64,000 nt of DNA from Cavia porcellus (lineage: Eukaryota; Chordata; Mammalia; Rodentia; Caviidae), in the NCBI RefSeq assembly GCF_034190915.1, contig NW_026947484.1, forward strand, positions 190,086,982 to 190,150,981, written 5' to 3'. Of the stretch, positions 22,253 to 33,654 are shown one piece after another. The notes under the pieces are model-generated. The model saw nothing but the letters and a program-made list of their open reading frames with translations, did no database searches and was not told the DNA's origin. The translations under genes were made by a program, and so were the position numbers. Numbering within the stretch: the first letter of the stretch is position 1; each line of letters begins with the position of its first letter.

Positions 22253-23224
22253 TGACCATGCTGGGCCTGAGAGGAGTAATAAGAAGCTGATTCACCCTTC
22301 TTGTGAACTGGCACATGCCACACAAGGCCAGGAGGAGAAACAAGTCAATTCGCCCTTCTGGTGAGCCAACCAGTGCACAGGCTGGGAGACAAGAACACAC
22401 ACCTCTCCCTGCATCTCACCCCATAAGCAACCAGCTGATTTAGAGGACAGGCTGAGTTGGTAACAACTAAAGTGGCAAAATAACTTCATGCTTGTATTGT
22501 TTGATTGACTTTGCAGGCCTGAGGCCAGCAGTCTGAGCATCTATTAAGATAACAATATGGGGCTGGGGGTTTAGCTCAGTGGCATAAGCGCCTGCCTTGT
22601 AAGCAGGCAGTCGTGAGTTTGATCCCTGGTACCGATAAAAAGGAAAAAGACAAAAAAAAAAAAAAGATAACAATATGCAATATAGCAAATAAAGGGAATT
22701 TCCTTCTTTTGTTTTTAAAATCCAATATTGCAATTGTTGTTTTATTTCATTCTATTTTATTTTGTTTTATTTAATGTTCTCTTTTGATTGCTTTTATTCT
22801 ACTCTGTTTTGTTTAATTTTATTATGTGTGATGTATGAGCAGCAGCTCTGAAGATAACAAGAGGCATTATGATAGCCATTGTTGATTTCCTATTACACTA
22901 TTTTGAAATTATGTATCATTTTCACTGTTTTGTTTTGATTGGCTTTATTCTGTTTTATTTTGTTTGGTTTTGTTCTCTTTAAAATATACTTTCATTCTTT
23001 TGATTGGTTTTATTCTGTTTCATTTCATTTGATTTTATTATGTCTGATGGTATGGACCGCTATTTTGAGAAAGAAGGGACATTATAGTAGCCATTTCTGA
23101 TTTCCTATTACCTTCTTTTGAGGTCGTTTAATGCTTTCGTTGTTTTGATCTGATTAGCTTTATTCTGTTTTGTTTGGTTTGGTTTTATTCTCTTCAAACA
23201 AAAAAATAAGAAAATTTTGGAACA
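22253..23224. mobile_element. Possible solo LTR with internal tandem repeats, inside L1
   Basis: A 972-bp insertion separates two consecutive L1 segments. Its outer bases are TG (22253) and CA (23224), and it is flanked by ATACGA / ATAAGA (22247-22252, 23225-23230), a 5-of-6 match. This would suit an LTR with 6-bp target duplication. Its left part has a ~53-bp unit twice ('TTCACCCTTCTTGTGAAC' and 'TTCGCCCTTCTGGTGAGC'). Its right part has a ~205-bp T-rich unit about two to three times. A young ID is inserted. Orientation and family are not determined; the LTR reading is inference. Confidence 0.5.
22560..22664 (+). repeat. ID SINE, young subfamily, with 13-bp TSD
   Basis: Full-length ID with the AAAAAGGAAAAAGAC tail. 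The perfect duplication AGATAACAATATG flanks it at 22547-22559 and 22665-22677. Confidence 0.94.
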
Positions 23225-23600
23225 ATAAGATGGCTGAGTGAGTTTGGAGTTGTTTCTGAATCTTCAAATCTGTTCCATTGATCCTTGGGTCTGTCTTCTT
23301 GCCAGTACTATGCTGATTTTTATCATGATAGCTCTGTAATGTAATGTAATTTTAAATCAGGAATTGTGATGTTTCTTGCTTGTTTTTGTTGCCCAGAATT
23401 GCTTTTGCTCTTTTAGGTCTCTTCTGGTTTCAAATGAATTTTAGTATTGTTTTCTCTAATGTTGTGAGATATGCTGTTTGAATTTTGATTGAAATTGCAT
23501 TAAATCTGCATAGTAGTTTTGGAAATATGGCTCTTTTAACTATATTGGCTCTTTCTAACCAAGAACAAGGGATATCTTTTGATTTTCTGATTGCCTCTTT

Positions 23601-23601
<1 letters not shown>

Positions 23602-23647
<46 letters not shown>
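23602..23647 (+). repeat. (TC)n microsatellite
   Basis: About 23 TC units directly followed by the T-rich tail of a reversed ID. Confidence 0.95.
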
Positions 23648-23649
<2 letters not shown>

Positions 23650-23655
<6 letters not shown>

Positions 23656-23730
23656 TTTTTGTACTGGGAATCAAACTCAGGACCTCACAATGGCCAGGCA
23701 GGCGCTGTGCTGCTGAACTATATCCCCAAG
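23650..23730 (-). repeat. ID SINE, older
   Basis: Reversed ID: 'TGTACTGGGAATCAAACTCA', 'CCAGGCAGGCGCTGTGC' and 'AACTATATCCCC'. Confidence 0.8.
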
Positions 23731-23994
23731 TAGATCTCCTTTTTCAAAGTACTACAGTTTTCAGTGTAAAGGCCTTTTACTTCCCTCATTAGATTAATTC
23801 ATTTTTTTTTTCAATGCTATTGTGAAAAGTGTGGTTTCCTTAATTTCGTTCTCAGTGAGTTTGTTATTCCTGTACAGGAACTATTGAATTTTGAGGTTGA
23901 CTTTATATCTAGCTATACTACTGAATATGATTATTAAATCTAGAAGTCTTTTTCATTTTGTTTTTTATTTGGGGTGTTGTTGTTGTTGTTGTCA

Positions 23995-24078
23995 TTGTTT
24001 TTTGGTACTGAGAATCTAACTCGGGGCTCCACGTTCACCAGGTAGGCACTGAGCCACTGAGCTGTATCTCTGGCCTAA
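23995..24078 (-). repeat. ID-like SINE, older
   Basis: Reversed ID: 'TTTTGGTACTGAGAATCTAA', 'CACCAGGTAGGCACTGAGCC' and 'GAGCTGTATCTCTGGCC'. A (GTT)n run precedes it at about 23976-23993. Confidence 0.75.
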
Positions 24079-24435
24079 ACCTAGAAGCCTTTTGGTGGAG
24101 TTTTTGGGAACTTCTATGTAGAGTACCATGTCATCCACTAAAATGATAATTTAGCTTCTTCCTTTCCCATCCTCATTCCTCTTTTATTTCTGATTTATAT
24201 TCTTAAAAGCTCTCTTTGGGGGCTATCAAAAGAAAAGATTATAGTGGGCAAAAGTATACAGAGAGAATGCAACAATCAAAAGGAAGTAGATATATTTTAG
24301 AATTAAAAGCAACAAGTCTTGAGGATGGGTTAGTTGTGATAATAGAAAAAAGAGAAAATATTATCCCTGATTTCCTATAATTTTTTGTCTTGAAGAAACA
24401 AATATTTGAGGTTTGGGGGGTGTTTGTTTATTTTG

Positions 24436-24562
24436 GCTTTTCATGATAGGGCCTCACTATGCAGTTCAGGCTGACCTTGAGCTCATTTTGTAGCCCAGGC
24501 TGGTCTCAAACTTGCAACAGTCCTCCTGCCTCAGCCTCCTGAATTCTGGGATTACAGGCCAT
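24436..24562 (-). repeat. B1 SINE
   Basis: Reversed B1: 'TAGGGCCTCACTATGCAG', 'TGTAGCCCAGGCTGGTCTC', 'CCTCCTGCCTCAGCCTCC' and 'GGGATTACAGGCC'. Confidence 0.9.
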
Positions 24563-24692
24563 ATTTGAGTTCTTTAGTATAAATGGGAAGAACATGGGGA
24601 GCATTGGGAGGGAGAATCAAGAGTTTTATTTATCCATGCTATATGTGAGAAGCCTATTTGACTTGAAAATGGAGCCATCACAATAGAGACCT

Positions 24693-24812
24693 AGCTAGGT
24701 GAGATATCCCACACCTGTAATCCCAGGACTCTGGAAGCTGAGGCTGGAGGATTGCTGTGAGTTCGAGGCCAGCCTGAACTGCTGAGCAAAACCCTGTCTT
24801 GGAATGAGAAAG
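24693..24812 (+). repeat. B1 SINE
   Basis: 'TAGCTAGGTGAGATATCCC', 'CTGTAATCCCAGGACTCTGG', 'GTTCGAGGCCAGCCTGAAC' and 'AAACCCTGTCTTGG'. Confidence 0.85.
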
Positions 24813-25779
24813 TGAGAGAGTGAGAACTTTGGGTTCAGGAACAAAACTTGGGCCAAAGATAGAAATCTGAGAGTATTCAGAAGAGAGATGGCATTTAAAG
24901 CTGTGGCTCTGGATAAGATCACCTAGAGAGACCGAACAAACAGAAAAGAATGAAGGGCTCAGGCCCAAGACCTAAAGCACTCTAATATTTCAAAGATGAG
25001 CAGAGGAAGAGCTGAGAAAAGAGGCTGACATGGACTGGCCGTTAGGCAAGAGGAAGTCCAGAAAAATACAGTGTCAGGGTTCTGAAGAGAAAAAAGAAAT
25101 CCGGGAAGACACTGTGGTCATCTGTGTCATATTATACAGAAAAACTGGTGATACAAACAGAGAAATGTTGGTTGCATTTATGAAAGGGCCCACTTAGATT
25201 AGGGAAGATTGCTTTGAAATGTAGGACACAATCATTGCATTTTAAATTTCCACAGAGTCTGTATCTCTACAAGTTGAAACACTAACACAAAACTTTCTCC
25301 AGGAACTCAAAGGAAAAGAATGGAAAAAAAATGAAAGTGACTTCATAATGAATATAGATATTAGTACTAAAGAGAAAAAACAGAGCAGATGAAGAAGTGA
25401 TCATCAAAGAAAAAAATAGAATCAAATGTCTCTGACCTGAATAAACACCGTATTTTTCAAATAAAAGAGGCTTACAGAATACCAGGCAAAATTAAATAAG
25501 CGAGATGCATTCTTTGATATAATCTGATGAAATATTTCAACTACTTTGTCTGTATAGATTTACTAAGCTCCAGGCATGTACTGCCAGTGGATTAAAGGAA
25601 ACTTCTACTGTCTAATCAGAGCACAAGAAAAATGTTATAGTTGAATTTTTAAAAAATCAATTGGCAACATTCTCCAAAATACTGAAGTCAGGAAGAAAAT
25701 GATATAACATTCAAGACTCTGAAGGGAAAATATTATAACTCAAAAATCTATACATAATCATCTTGTCATTCATGTACAA
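24813..25779. other. A-rich intergenic sequence, unclassified
   Basis: A-rich, with 'TCAAGACTCTGAAGGGAAAA' near 25711-25730 that looks like an old interspersed-repeat relic. I cannot name the family. No gene seen. Confidence 0.35.
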
Positions 25780-25893
25780 GCTGGGCATGGTGTCACATAC
25801 CTGTAATTCATGTACTTGGGAGTCTGAAGCAGAAAGATCGCTGCAAGCTTGACACCAGCCTTAACTATATTAGCACCAAAAAAAAAAAAAAAA
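25780..25893 (+). repeat. B1-like SINE
   Basis: 'AGCTGGGCATGGTGTCACAT' and 'TTGGGAGTCTGAAGC', with a 15-base A tail at about 25878-25893. Confidence 0.8.
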
Positions 25894-26945
25894 TGTACAA
25901 ATGCTGCATTCAAATATATTTGGGAGTATAGCTAAAGCTCCACTACAAGAAAAATTCTTAAGTTTAAATATATATTTTTTGGGGGGGGAGGTAACCAGCA
26001 TCTCATCTCTACTCCTCATGCTTCTTTGAACAGTTTGGGAAGCACAGACCTTGTCATTTGGGAAATGTCACCCAGAGGTCCTGAAGAGTCACTGCCATCA
26101 GGACAGCCACTTGGTAGTGTGTCTGGCTAGGAAAAAAGGGAGGTTCCTCTTTGGAATCCCCCAGCAAAACCCCAAGAACAGACCCAGTAAAGTCTGAGTG
26201 TGGACTTCAGTGGCCCCCATTCACTGACAATCAGTCCTCAGGCTGCAGCCAGCAACTCTGCCCCTGTTGGCAATGGCCTCTGGGGACATCATCATGGCTA
26301 CTAGCAAGATAAAGATGTGTAATTCCAGCCACAGGCACTTGGCCATAAAATTGTAGGCACAGATCTTTAAAATCAGAAGAGGACCACAATGCTTATCACC
26401 TCATTGTCTAATACTATGTTAAAGGACCTAGCTAGTTCTGTCAAAGAAAAGAAAAAATTAAAAATTAAGAACCGAACTCTGGTTTACTAATTGTACAATG
26501 GAAAACTGAGCACGTATCAGAGAGGATGTAAGGATGTGGAAAAGTACAATATATATGAGACTTAGGCTCAAAGCTGCAGATAACATGGGCAATGTACCAG
26601 TGCACACACAACATCAGTGTATATACACCAAAGCCAAGCAGGGAGAGGGAGTATTCTGTTGTGGAGACAAGGGCTTGGCCTATTTCATTGGCTTCTCATC
26701 TACTGTGCATTGGAGTTTCAAAGGGTTTCAAATAGGCAGCAAAGAGTTTGACCAAGAAGAGAAAAAGATAATTCCTATCCTTAGGATCAAAAGGATGCCA
26801 TAGGATCCTGGTTATTGGAAACCCTCAAAACTCCACGGAGACAGCAGAAAGTTTCCCTTGGATGACCTGTCCCTTCCCATTGTAAACCCTCCATAATGTC
26901 ACCATCATTTAAGAGGACCAAATAAAATTAGAAATAAAAAGAAAC
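25894..26945. other. Intergenic sequence, no gene seen
   Basis: No supportable gene. An 89-codon frame at 26534-26803 has no recognised domain. A T/G homopolymer pair lies at about 25973-25988. Confidence 0.4.
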
Positions 26946-27005
26946 CTATGCTTGGCAAGAACGCAGTCCTGAGTTCAATTCCCGGGAACCAAAATTAAAA
27001 ACAAA
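26946..27005 (+). repeat. ID SINE 3' fragment
   Basis: 'TATGCTTGGCAAGAACGC', 'TGAGTTCAATTCCCGGGAAC' and an A-rich tail form the 3' half of an ID. Confidence 0.6.
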
Positions 27006-28193
27006 AAACCCCACTGTGTTAGGATGTGGTCTAGCTCCACCACCAGCTCTAGGTGACCTTGAAAAAAAATCCCTTTTTTATGGGCCTCTGTTTCCCCATC
27101 TGCACAAGTTTTTAAAACAGTCTAGTCTGCATCCTGAGATCTCCCAGATAAAGCATCTGACAAAAGCACACCTCCACGCCCCAGGTAGATTGTGTGGCAC
27201 TCTTGTCACAGCACAAGCCTCCAGAATCAGACGGCGTTGCCCTTCCCAGCAAGGACCACGTCCCCAGGGCCAGTTCCCACATTGCCCGCCACCCCCTGCT
27301 TCCACTGTGCCGCTGGACTCTCCAGGATCTTGGCCCAGTTTCAGGGTTGATGGCAAAGTCGTGTTCACAGGCTCCGCTGCAGTACCGGCGTGTTGAAACT
27401 CAAGCCCATTTGGCTGGAAATGCGGTCCAGTGGGTGCCAAGGATGGCCGTGTGCCCGCGGCCCCACTGTGCGCTGGGATGGGCCTGCAGGTTGGGGCTTG
27501 CTTCCCTTCCACCCAAGGTTCAAGTCAGGCTGGGAAGAGACCTGGGGCCTCTCGGTTTTCTAGTCACCTGGGAGAGCATGTGGCAAGCCCCCTCCAGCTG
27601 CCTTACAGTCCTTCTTGGAGTAAGGGGCGCTGGTGACTTGCAGTTCCTTATCACTGCCAGGAATCCCCTTAACACCCCAGGGGCGAATCTCTTGGGTTTT
27701 CACAGACTGGAAAAATGCCTTTGGAACATCATCTCAGGCAAAGCTAGACAAACTCTGCAGGAAAAGGGTGGAGGAAATTCACATCCACAGGAAAGTCAGG
27801 GGACCCTCACGTGGGCTTTAGGGTTTGGCAGGTAAATCTCATCCAAATGTTTAAGCCAAATTTCCTAAGCCCTCTTGTAAGAAAAGGTTAGAAAACTTCA
27901 CCTAAAGTCTAGCATGGTATCTGGTATACAGGGGGTGCCTAATATATCAGCTGAGAATATTCCTCTTTCCTGAGCCTATCCCTTCTTAATGCCCTAATTT
28001 ACACAAACACACACACACAGACACACACACACACATACACACACATACACCTTTTCCATCAATGACTCTAGACATCTACATTAAGGAGGGATTATAAAGT
28101 GAATTAAATAACCAATCATTCCCCGAGATATGGCTCTTCCCCACTCCCTCTACCTGGCAGAAAAGACACAGAAACTTCCACTCCACCCACCTA
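27006..28193. other. Intergenic sequence with long but unsupported open frame
   Basis: A GC-richer stretch holds a 213-codon plus-strand frame (27194-27835) that begins with GTG, not ATG, and has no recognised domain. It is not annotated as a gene. A (CA)n-rich stretch lies at about 28003-28050. Confidence 0.4.
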
Positions 28194-28209
28194 GATAACA
28201 GCAATTATT

Positions 28210-28318
28210 ATTATTATTATTATTTGTCTTTTTCCTTTTTTATCGGTACCAGGGATCGAACTCAGGACTGCCTGCTTGCAAGGCAGGTGCTTATGCCGCT
28301 GAGCTAAATCCCCAGCCC
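28210..28318 (-). repeat. ID SINE, young subfamily, with 16-bp TSD
   Basis: Full-length reversed ID. The perfect duplication GATAACAGCAATTATT flanks it at 28194-28209 and 28319-28334. Its tail region contains a short (ATT)n run. Confidence 0.95.
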
Positions 28319-28334
28319 GATAACAGCAATTATT

Positions 28335-28870
28335 TCAGACAATTACTGAGCACTTCTTCTGTGCCATGTACTGTGCTGTCATTCACTGTCTCTCCTGCCC
28401 TAGGGGTCAGGTTGGCTATGCGCATGTCTCTCAGCCAGGCCTGAGTAATAAAAATGAAGCCTCCTGGTTGAATCCAGACCCACACCCGTGAGCAGCAACC
28501 AGCCCCAGGGATCCCCAAGCCTCCCTTCCCAAAGCTGGACATCGCTGAGAAACCTTTATACCCAGCGCTCTGCCACATGGCACCTTTTTCATCTGCAGAT
28601 TATTTTCATTTTTTCCCCCTCACTGTATATGGTGATGTTCTTTAAAGGAGAACAAAATTAAATGATATTTACTAGAGTCAAGGTTTATCAACTGTGCTTT
28701 CTGGTTAGGTTTTACTGACTTGGACAAATTGAAGCCACAATGATAGCTTTCTAGTCCTGTAAATAAATAGGCTTGCAACTCTGAAACTTGAGAGAAAAGA
28801 AAATTATCCATTTCAATAGATTTCAGTTGTTTTGCCCATCAGCACATTCCCCTGCATATATTAACATAAT
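28335..28870. other. Intergenic sequence, nothing firm
   Basis: A MIR-like 'ACTGAGCACTTCTTCTGTGC' piece at about 28345-28375. No gene. Confidence 0.4.
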
Positions 28871-28874
28871 TTCA

Positions 28875-28963
28875 TGTTTTTTCTTTGCTTGGTAAAGGGA
28901 ATCAAACTCAGGACCGTGTGCTTGCAGGGCAGGCTCCTATGCCACCGAGGGATATCCCCAGCA
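28875..28963 (-). repeat. ID SINE, older
   Basis: Reversed ID: 'GGGAATCAAACTCAGGACC', 'GGCAGGCTCCTATGCCACC' and 'ATATCCCCAGC'. Confidence 0.8.
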
Positions 28964-29084
28964 GTTTCCAATCTGTCACTCAGAGTGTCAGATTGAAGAT
29001 GTGAACCAGCACAAAGAAAAGACACATTTAAGAAATTGAGAAGTCAGTTAACTTTGCTGCTGATTGTTAGGGAAAATGAAGAGG

Positions 29085-29230
29085 AAAAAAGCAGACGGAG
29101 GAGAAGGAGGAGGAGGAGGAGGAAGAGGAGGAGAAAGAGATGGAGAAGGAGAAGGAGGAGAAGGAAGAGGAGGAGGAGAAGGAGATGGGTAGGGGAGGGA
29201 GCAGAAAAAGAAGAGGAGGGAGAACTCAAT
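29085..29230 (+). repeat. Polypurine tract (GGA/GAA)n
   Basis: About 145 bases, almost all purines, made of imperfect GGA, GAA and AAG triplets. Arg/Lys/Glu-rich and Ser/Leu/Pro-rich frames on the two strands are artefacts of this repeat. Confidence 0.95.
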
Positions 29231-29990
29231 GATAAAAGAAGTTTGCCTAACTTGGAAAAAAAAGACTACAGAAACAGACCAAATGTTACCAGTGGTTGCC
29301 ACCAGGTGATGCCATAATGAATAAATAAATATTTCCTTGCTTCTAATGTGTTTCTGAACTTTCTATTTTTAACAAGGTAAGCAGGAGTTATTTTTATAAT
29401 GAGAAGGAAAACAAGTGTCCGCAGCGTCGTGGCTGTGGAGCTGAAGACCCGTTTTTTAACAAGTTATCAGCCATCTCTCACAGCTCATCCTGGCCTGGCA
29501 GGAACTTCAGAGCGGATGAGGGCGGAGGCCGTGTCATCAAAGCCTTGTCCCAGTGAGTCCATGGGAACTCGGAAGTTGCACAACTTGCTCACGGTCACAA
29601 AGTCATTGGCAAAATTATGATTGTTCTCCACTGCTTTAGGGTATCAGGTTATCTATTCACAGAATGGTTCTCTAGTTTCCCATTGCTCAATGCTAATAAA
29701 TAATGGGGAATTGCTTTAAGCAATTCCAGAAACACAGCCTCCTAATAAAAAGTAAGTTCAAGCCAAGCTCACAGCCAATTAGAATGATGACTATGGAAAA
29801 CACAGGAGAGAGAGAAACAGAAAGAGAGAGAGAGAGAGAGAGAATAGCAAGCATTGGTGAGGATATGGAGAAATTCAAATCCCTGCACTCCACTGGAGGG
29901 AATGTGAAGCGGTAAAGCCTTGTGGAAAACAATATGATGATTTCTCAAAAAATCAAAAATAGAACTAGTAATTATCCAACAATATTGTAG
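29231..29990. other. Intergenic sequence, MIR and L1 scraps, (GA)n
   Basis: A MIR-like piece at about 29560-29615 ('TTGCACAACTTGCTCACGGT'), a (GA)n run at 29820-29842 and an L1 sense piece at about 29850-29950 ('TGGTGAGGATATGGAGAAAT'). No gene. Confidence 0.5.
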
Positions 29991-29994
29991 CAGA

Positions 29995-30062
29995 GGGGCA
30001 GGGGTACAGCTCAGTGGTAGGCACAAGGCCTTAAGTTTTAGCCAGTACCACCACCAAAAACA
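29995..30062 (+). repeat. ID-like SINE, degraded
   Basis: 'GGGGCAGGGGTACAGCTCAG' and 'GTAGGCACAAGGCC', followed by 'TTTAGCCAGTACCACCACC'. Confidence 0.65.
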
Positions 30063-30379
30063 TTGCAGCAGATTTTTTCCACACCCTACCAACCCCACGG
30101 CTGCCAGTACACTTCAGTGTCTTAGTTGCCCGGGTAACAGACCCTGCTCCAGTTCCAGCTGCTCCTGTCTCTTAGAATCAGCTGGTCGCTGTGATGCACA
30201 GCTGGTCACTATGATGCATATTATATAAACAGCCCCCAGTTGATAAGCCATTCTGCCTCTGCACTTCCTGCTTGCTTATCTCATATAAGCCCTGGACCAC
30301 CAGAGAACAGGACTTGGTATTTTGGAAATGATTCTGATCAGTGCCTGTCAATGGAAATAAATCTGTATCCAAATTCTGG

Positions 30380-30905
30380 GTATAATTTCAATGTTTCTGA
30401 TTCCCATTGCAATATCTCTTCTGGCTATATTTCCAAAAGAATTGAAAGCAGGATCCCAAGAGATGTTTACAAACCCATGCTCACAGCAGCATTATTTACA
30501 ATAGCCTTGAGATAGGAACAACTCAAATGTCCACCCACAGACAAATAAACACAGCGTGGGTATATACACAGTGGAGTATTACTCAGCCTTAAGAAGGAAT
30601 GAAATTTGGTCACATGCTACACAGATGCACCTTGAGGACATTATGCCAAGAGAAATAGGCTAATCACAAAAAGACAATTCCTGCATGATTCCACTTAATA
30701 GGAGATATCTAAAGTAGTCAGATTCAAAGAAACAGAAAGTAGAGCACTGGCTGTCAGAGGCTGAGAAGAGGAGATGGGGAATTAAGTTTCAGTGTAGCAG
30801 GTAGAAACTCTTCTGGAAGAATATTTAATAGCAACAATGTGAATATATTGAACACTGCTGAACTGCATACTTGGGAATGATTAAAACGGTCTATTCGTGT
30901 TGCAT
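30380..30905 (+). repeat. L1 3'-end fragment (sense)
   Basis: Sense-strand L1 3' markers: 'CATGCTCACAGCAGCATTAT', 'CAACTCAAATGTCCACCCAC', 'GGAGTATTACTCAGCC' and 'GACAATTCCTGCATGATTCC'. No intact frame. Confidence 0.8.
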
Positions 30906-30924
30906 GGCTTTTGCCACAATTTTT

Positions 30925-30990
30925 AAAGGCAGGATGGGTGTAGAGTGCTTGCCTAGCATTCACAATGACCCCAGGTTCGATCCCAATTAA
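30925..30990 (+). repeat. ID-like SINE, degraded
   Basis: 'GGATGGGTGTAGAGTGCTTG' and 'CCCAGGTTCGATCCCAATT'. It follows the L1 fragment directly. Confidence 0.6.
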
Positions 30991-32738
30991 GTAGGTCGGA
31001 GTCATGGGCAGTTGGTACTTACTTTTCCACAATGCCCTTGCCAGGGCTCCGATTGGCAGTGTCCCACCAACTGCTTCACATCACACTCATAGCAGAAGTA
31101 GGTGTTGGCCCACCAGATGTGGAAGGACAAGATCCCAAGGACAGAGAACCCCTGGAGGCACGCTGGCTTCCTGCATGGCCCTTTGATCCCTAGCTGAGAG
31201 AACAGGTTATACTTGGAGCCTGGCAACCTGAGCCTCTTGAAAAGGAAGACAAGGGTCCACTCTAGGAAGAGGAGTCCTATGGAACAGGAAGCTAGGCAGA
31301 GTGTCCTTCAGGCCCCTGCAGATCTGTAGCCCGGTAGAACCCAAGGCTAGATTTCCAAAGCAGAAGCAAGAAGAGATGAGCCCCTGCGTGCTGCTGAGCT
31401 GCCCTTTCTTTCTCATGTCCAATTTGCCACGATTCTCCCAGGCCCACCCTCCGGTCATCTTCCTGGTATCTCCCTGACTCCTTCAGCCTCTGATCTTAAT
31501 ACTGAACTTGGCTCCATCTCCTCTTCCGTATTTCGACACCCACAGCTGCCTCTGCTTCTGCAGTACTTGGTTTAGTCTCCCTCTCAACTTGCTGCTCATT
31601 CATTCATACAATGTATCACAGGAGGTAAAAACAGACTCCGGAAGCCTCGCTTTTCCCTCAGCCTTGGGCAGGTTACTTAGCTTCCTCCAGGCTCCATGGC
31701 TCCATCTCTTCATTGGTGCTTACCTCACAGAGTTCCTAGAACACTGAGGGACATAAATCCTTACAAGTGTGCCCAGCACATAACCCTGAAAATAGGGGAG
31801 TACTGACCATTCATCCACTCATTCATTTGGTAAACATTTATAAAACACCTACATACCTCTCAGAAGTAGTTTTCTGGGGCAACAGAGCAAAAGTATTTAG
31901 ATACAGTCTTTGGACATAGTGTAATAGGAGACACAGACTTATAGGCAACCAAACATAAACTAAAACAGGAAAATAAACAAAACACCCCAGAGGGCACAGA
32001 GGAAATAAAAAGTGACCCCTAAGGGGATCATCATCCCAAAAATATGGCCTTTAAATGAGACAGAGACCCAAGAAGGGACAGGGAATCTCCTCCTCCAGGG
32101 AAAGCTGGAGATGGCTGGGAAAAGGGAGAAGCATTGTGTCCCTGGGTTAGATCTGCAGGGAAAACACAGAGCAATGTGAATTTCAAATAAACACCAAATG
32201 AGACTGAGGTGTCTCCAATACACTTAAAAATTGCTCATTGTTTACCTGAAACTCAAATGTAAATTGACAGCCCATATTTTTATTTGCTGTATCTGGTAGT
32301 CCTACTCCAGGGTGAGAATAAACCTGTGACCTGGCTCTGAGCACTCACCCATGTTTGCCACCCCCATGAGTTACTCAGTATTCCTGACTCTGAGCCTTAC
32401 AGGGATCCCATTAAACTGCCAGCAAATTGTCCGGTGCCCCCATGCAATTAACAAGAGGGTTGGGAAAACGCCATTTGATCACATTGCTGAAGGTCATACT
32501 GTCTTCTTATGCTGGCTTTTTAGTTTTCTGAGAGTGCATCTTGTTTTTTGTACCATGATTCATTAACACCAGGATAGGAAGGAATTTATTCCCTTCGTAA
32601 AGGGTTAGGTGGGAAAATACCAGCAAAAAGAAGTATCCGGAGACTGCTGGGCTGGCTGTGAGAGGCACTGAGGAGACCCGAGTCTTCAGGGTCTGGAGGA
32701 AGGAGTCAGGCTGGACACGTTTCCTATCGCTTTTTCTT
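30991..32738. other. Intergenic sequence, possible minus-strand coding relic
   Basis: On the minus strand, two overlapping open stretches (31458-31207 and 31226-31002) could be one old coding sequence with a frame break. The second is Cys/Trp/aromatic-rich and membrane-protein-like. I do not recognise the protein, so no gene is called. The rest shows nothing firm. Confidence 0.25.
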
Positions 32739-32828
32739 CCTTTGGGGGTGCGGGGAGTGCTGGAGACGGAATCTAGGGCCTCACACATGCTAGACAGGTT
32801 CTTTGCCACCGAGCCACACTCTCCGCCC
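32739..32828 (-). repeat. Old ID-like SINE
   Basis: Reversed ID relic: 'GGAATCTAGGGCCTCACAC', 'AGACAGGTTCTTTGCCACCG' and 'CACACTCTCCGCCC'. Confidence 0.65.
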
Positions 32829-33382
32829 TGCACAACTGTTCAGGTATCTCGAGTTCCCATCCAGGCTGGTCCATCAAAGCCTCAGGGCAACCACAGTAAA
32901 CAGAGCAGCTACCAAAGCCTTTACCCACAGCAGAGGAGCCAGGGCAATCTGCAACCCAGTCAGAAGCTGAGGAAATAGAAGGCGGTCCACAAGACTCTCC
33001 CTCATCCATAAAACATGCCAGGCAGAGTCATTTCACGCGCCAGTGTCGCCTGCCGTTCCAGGAAGGTACACCTATTCATCCCTCTCAGACATGTTTCTGG
33101 AGGGGGATTATCAGCAGGAGAAATAAATTCTCAGGTGCAATACTGCCCTTTGTGGGACATCTATTTCCGTGAGAACCTTAACAATGGAGCTGTTGAATAT
33201 GGTCTACCTGAGAGAGGGGGAGATTTTGCTCCCCAGTACCTACCTGTGTGATGGCAGGACTGAAAGACAAGTGTGAAAATGAAGTTTTCAAGATTAAAAG
33301 AAAGAGGGGGTCCTTTTTCTTGTTATGAACTCAAAGTTTGCTGAGTCTCCCAGCCAGAAAACACAAGAATAACCGAAATCAC
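32829..33382. other. Intergenic sequence, nothing recognised
   Basis: No supportable gene or repeat. Confidence 0.4.

Positions 33383-33453
<71 letters not shown>
33383..33453 (+). repeat. (CA)n microsatellite
   Basis: About 35 CA units with a few CG interruptions ('CACGCACACGCACA'). Confidence 0.97.
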
Positions 33454-33455
<2 letters not shown>

Positions 33456-33654
33456 CTGTTGTCTCCAGCAGGGGGATCTTATTTATCGGGCACCACAGAC
33501 ACAGGGCTGAGGATCTGCTCATCCTTCAAAAGCACTGAGACCATTCTTATGACACCACGATACAAAATGAACATTTCAAAATCAAATGTCAGTTAATATC
33601 CATGAAATCTAGCAGTATGTCAGCTCCATACATTGTTAAAGTTAGTACCAAAGC

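Larger units (their letters stand above)
21775..24240 (-). mobile_element. LINE-1, antisense, split by a ~1-kb insertion
   Basis: The plus strand is the reverse complement of L1 ORF2 and 3' sequence. The part at 21780-22252 has 'TTCTAGATACTAGTCTTTTG' and 'GTTTCTTCACTCTGTTGG'. The part from 23231 has 'TCTGTTCCATTGATCC', 'TGCCAGTACTATGCTGA' and 'GAAATTGCATTAAATCTGC'. The two parts are consecutive in an L1, so 22253-23224 is an insertion. IDs and a (TC)n tract are also inserted. No coding capacity remains. Confidence 0.78.

Noticed and set aside
27194..27835. 213-codon plus-strand open frame
   Set aside because: It begins with GTG, not ATG, has no recognised domain or splice context, and lies in GC-richer DNA where long chance frames are common.
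29036..29317. Arg/Lys-rich frame and its antisense partners
   Set aside because: Translation of a GGA/GAA polypurine repeat.
33383..33453. Regular direct repeats considered as a CRISPR-like array
   Set aside because: It is a CA dinucleotide microsatellite. The window is mammalian, and no spaced identical repeats with unique spacers exist.
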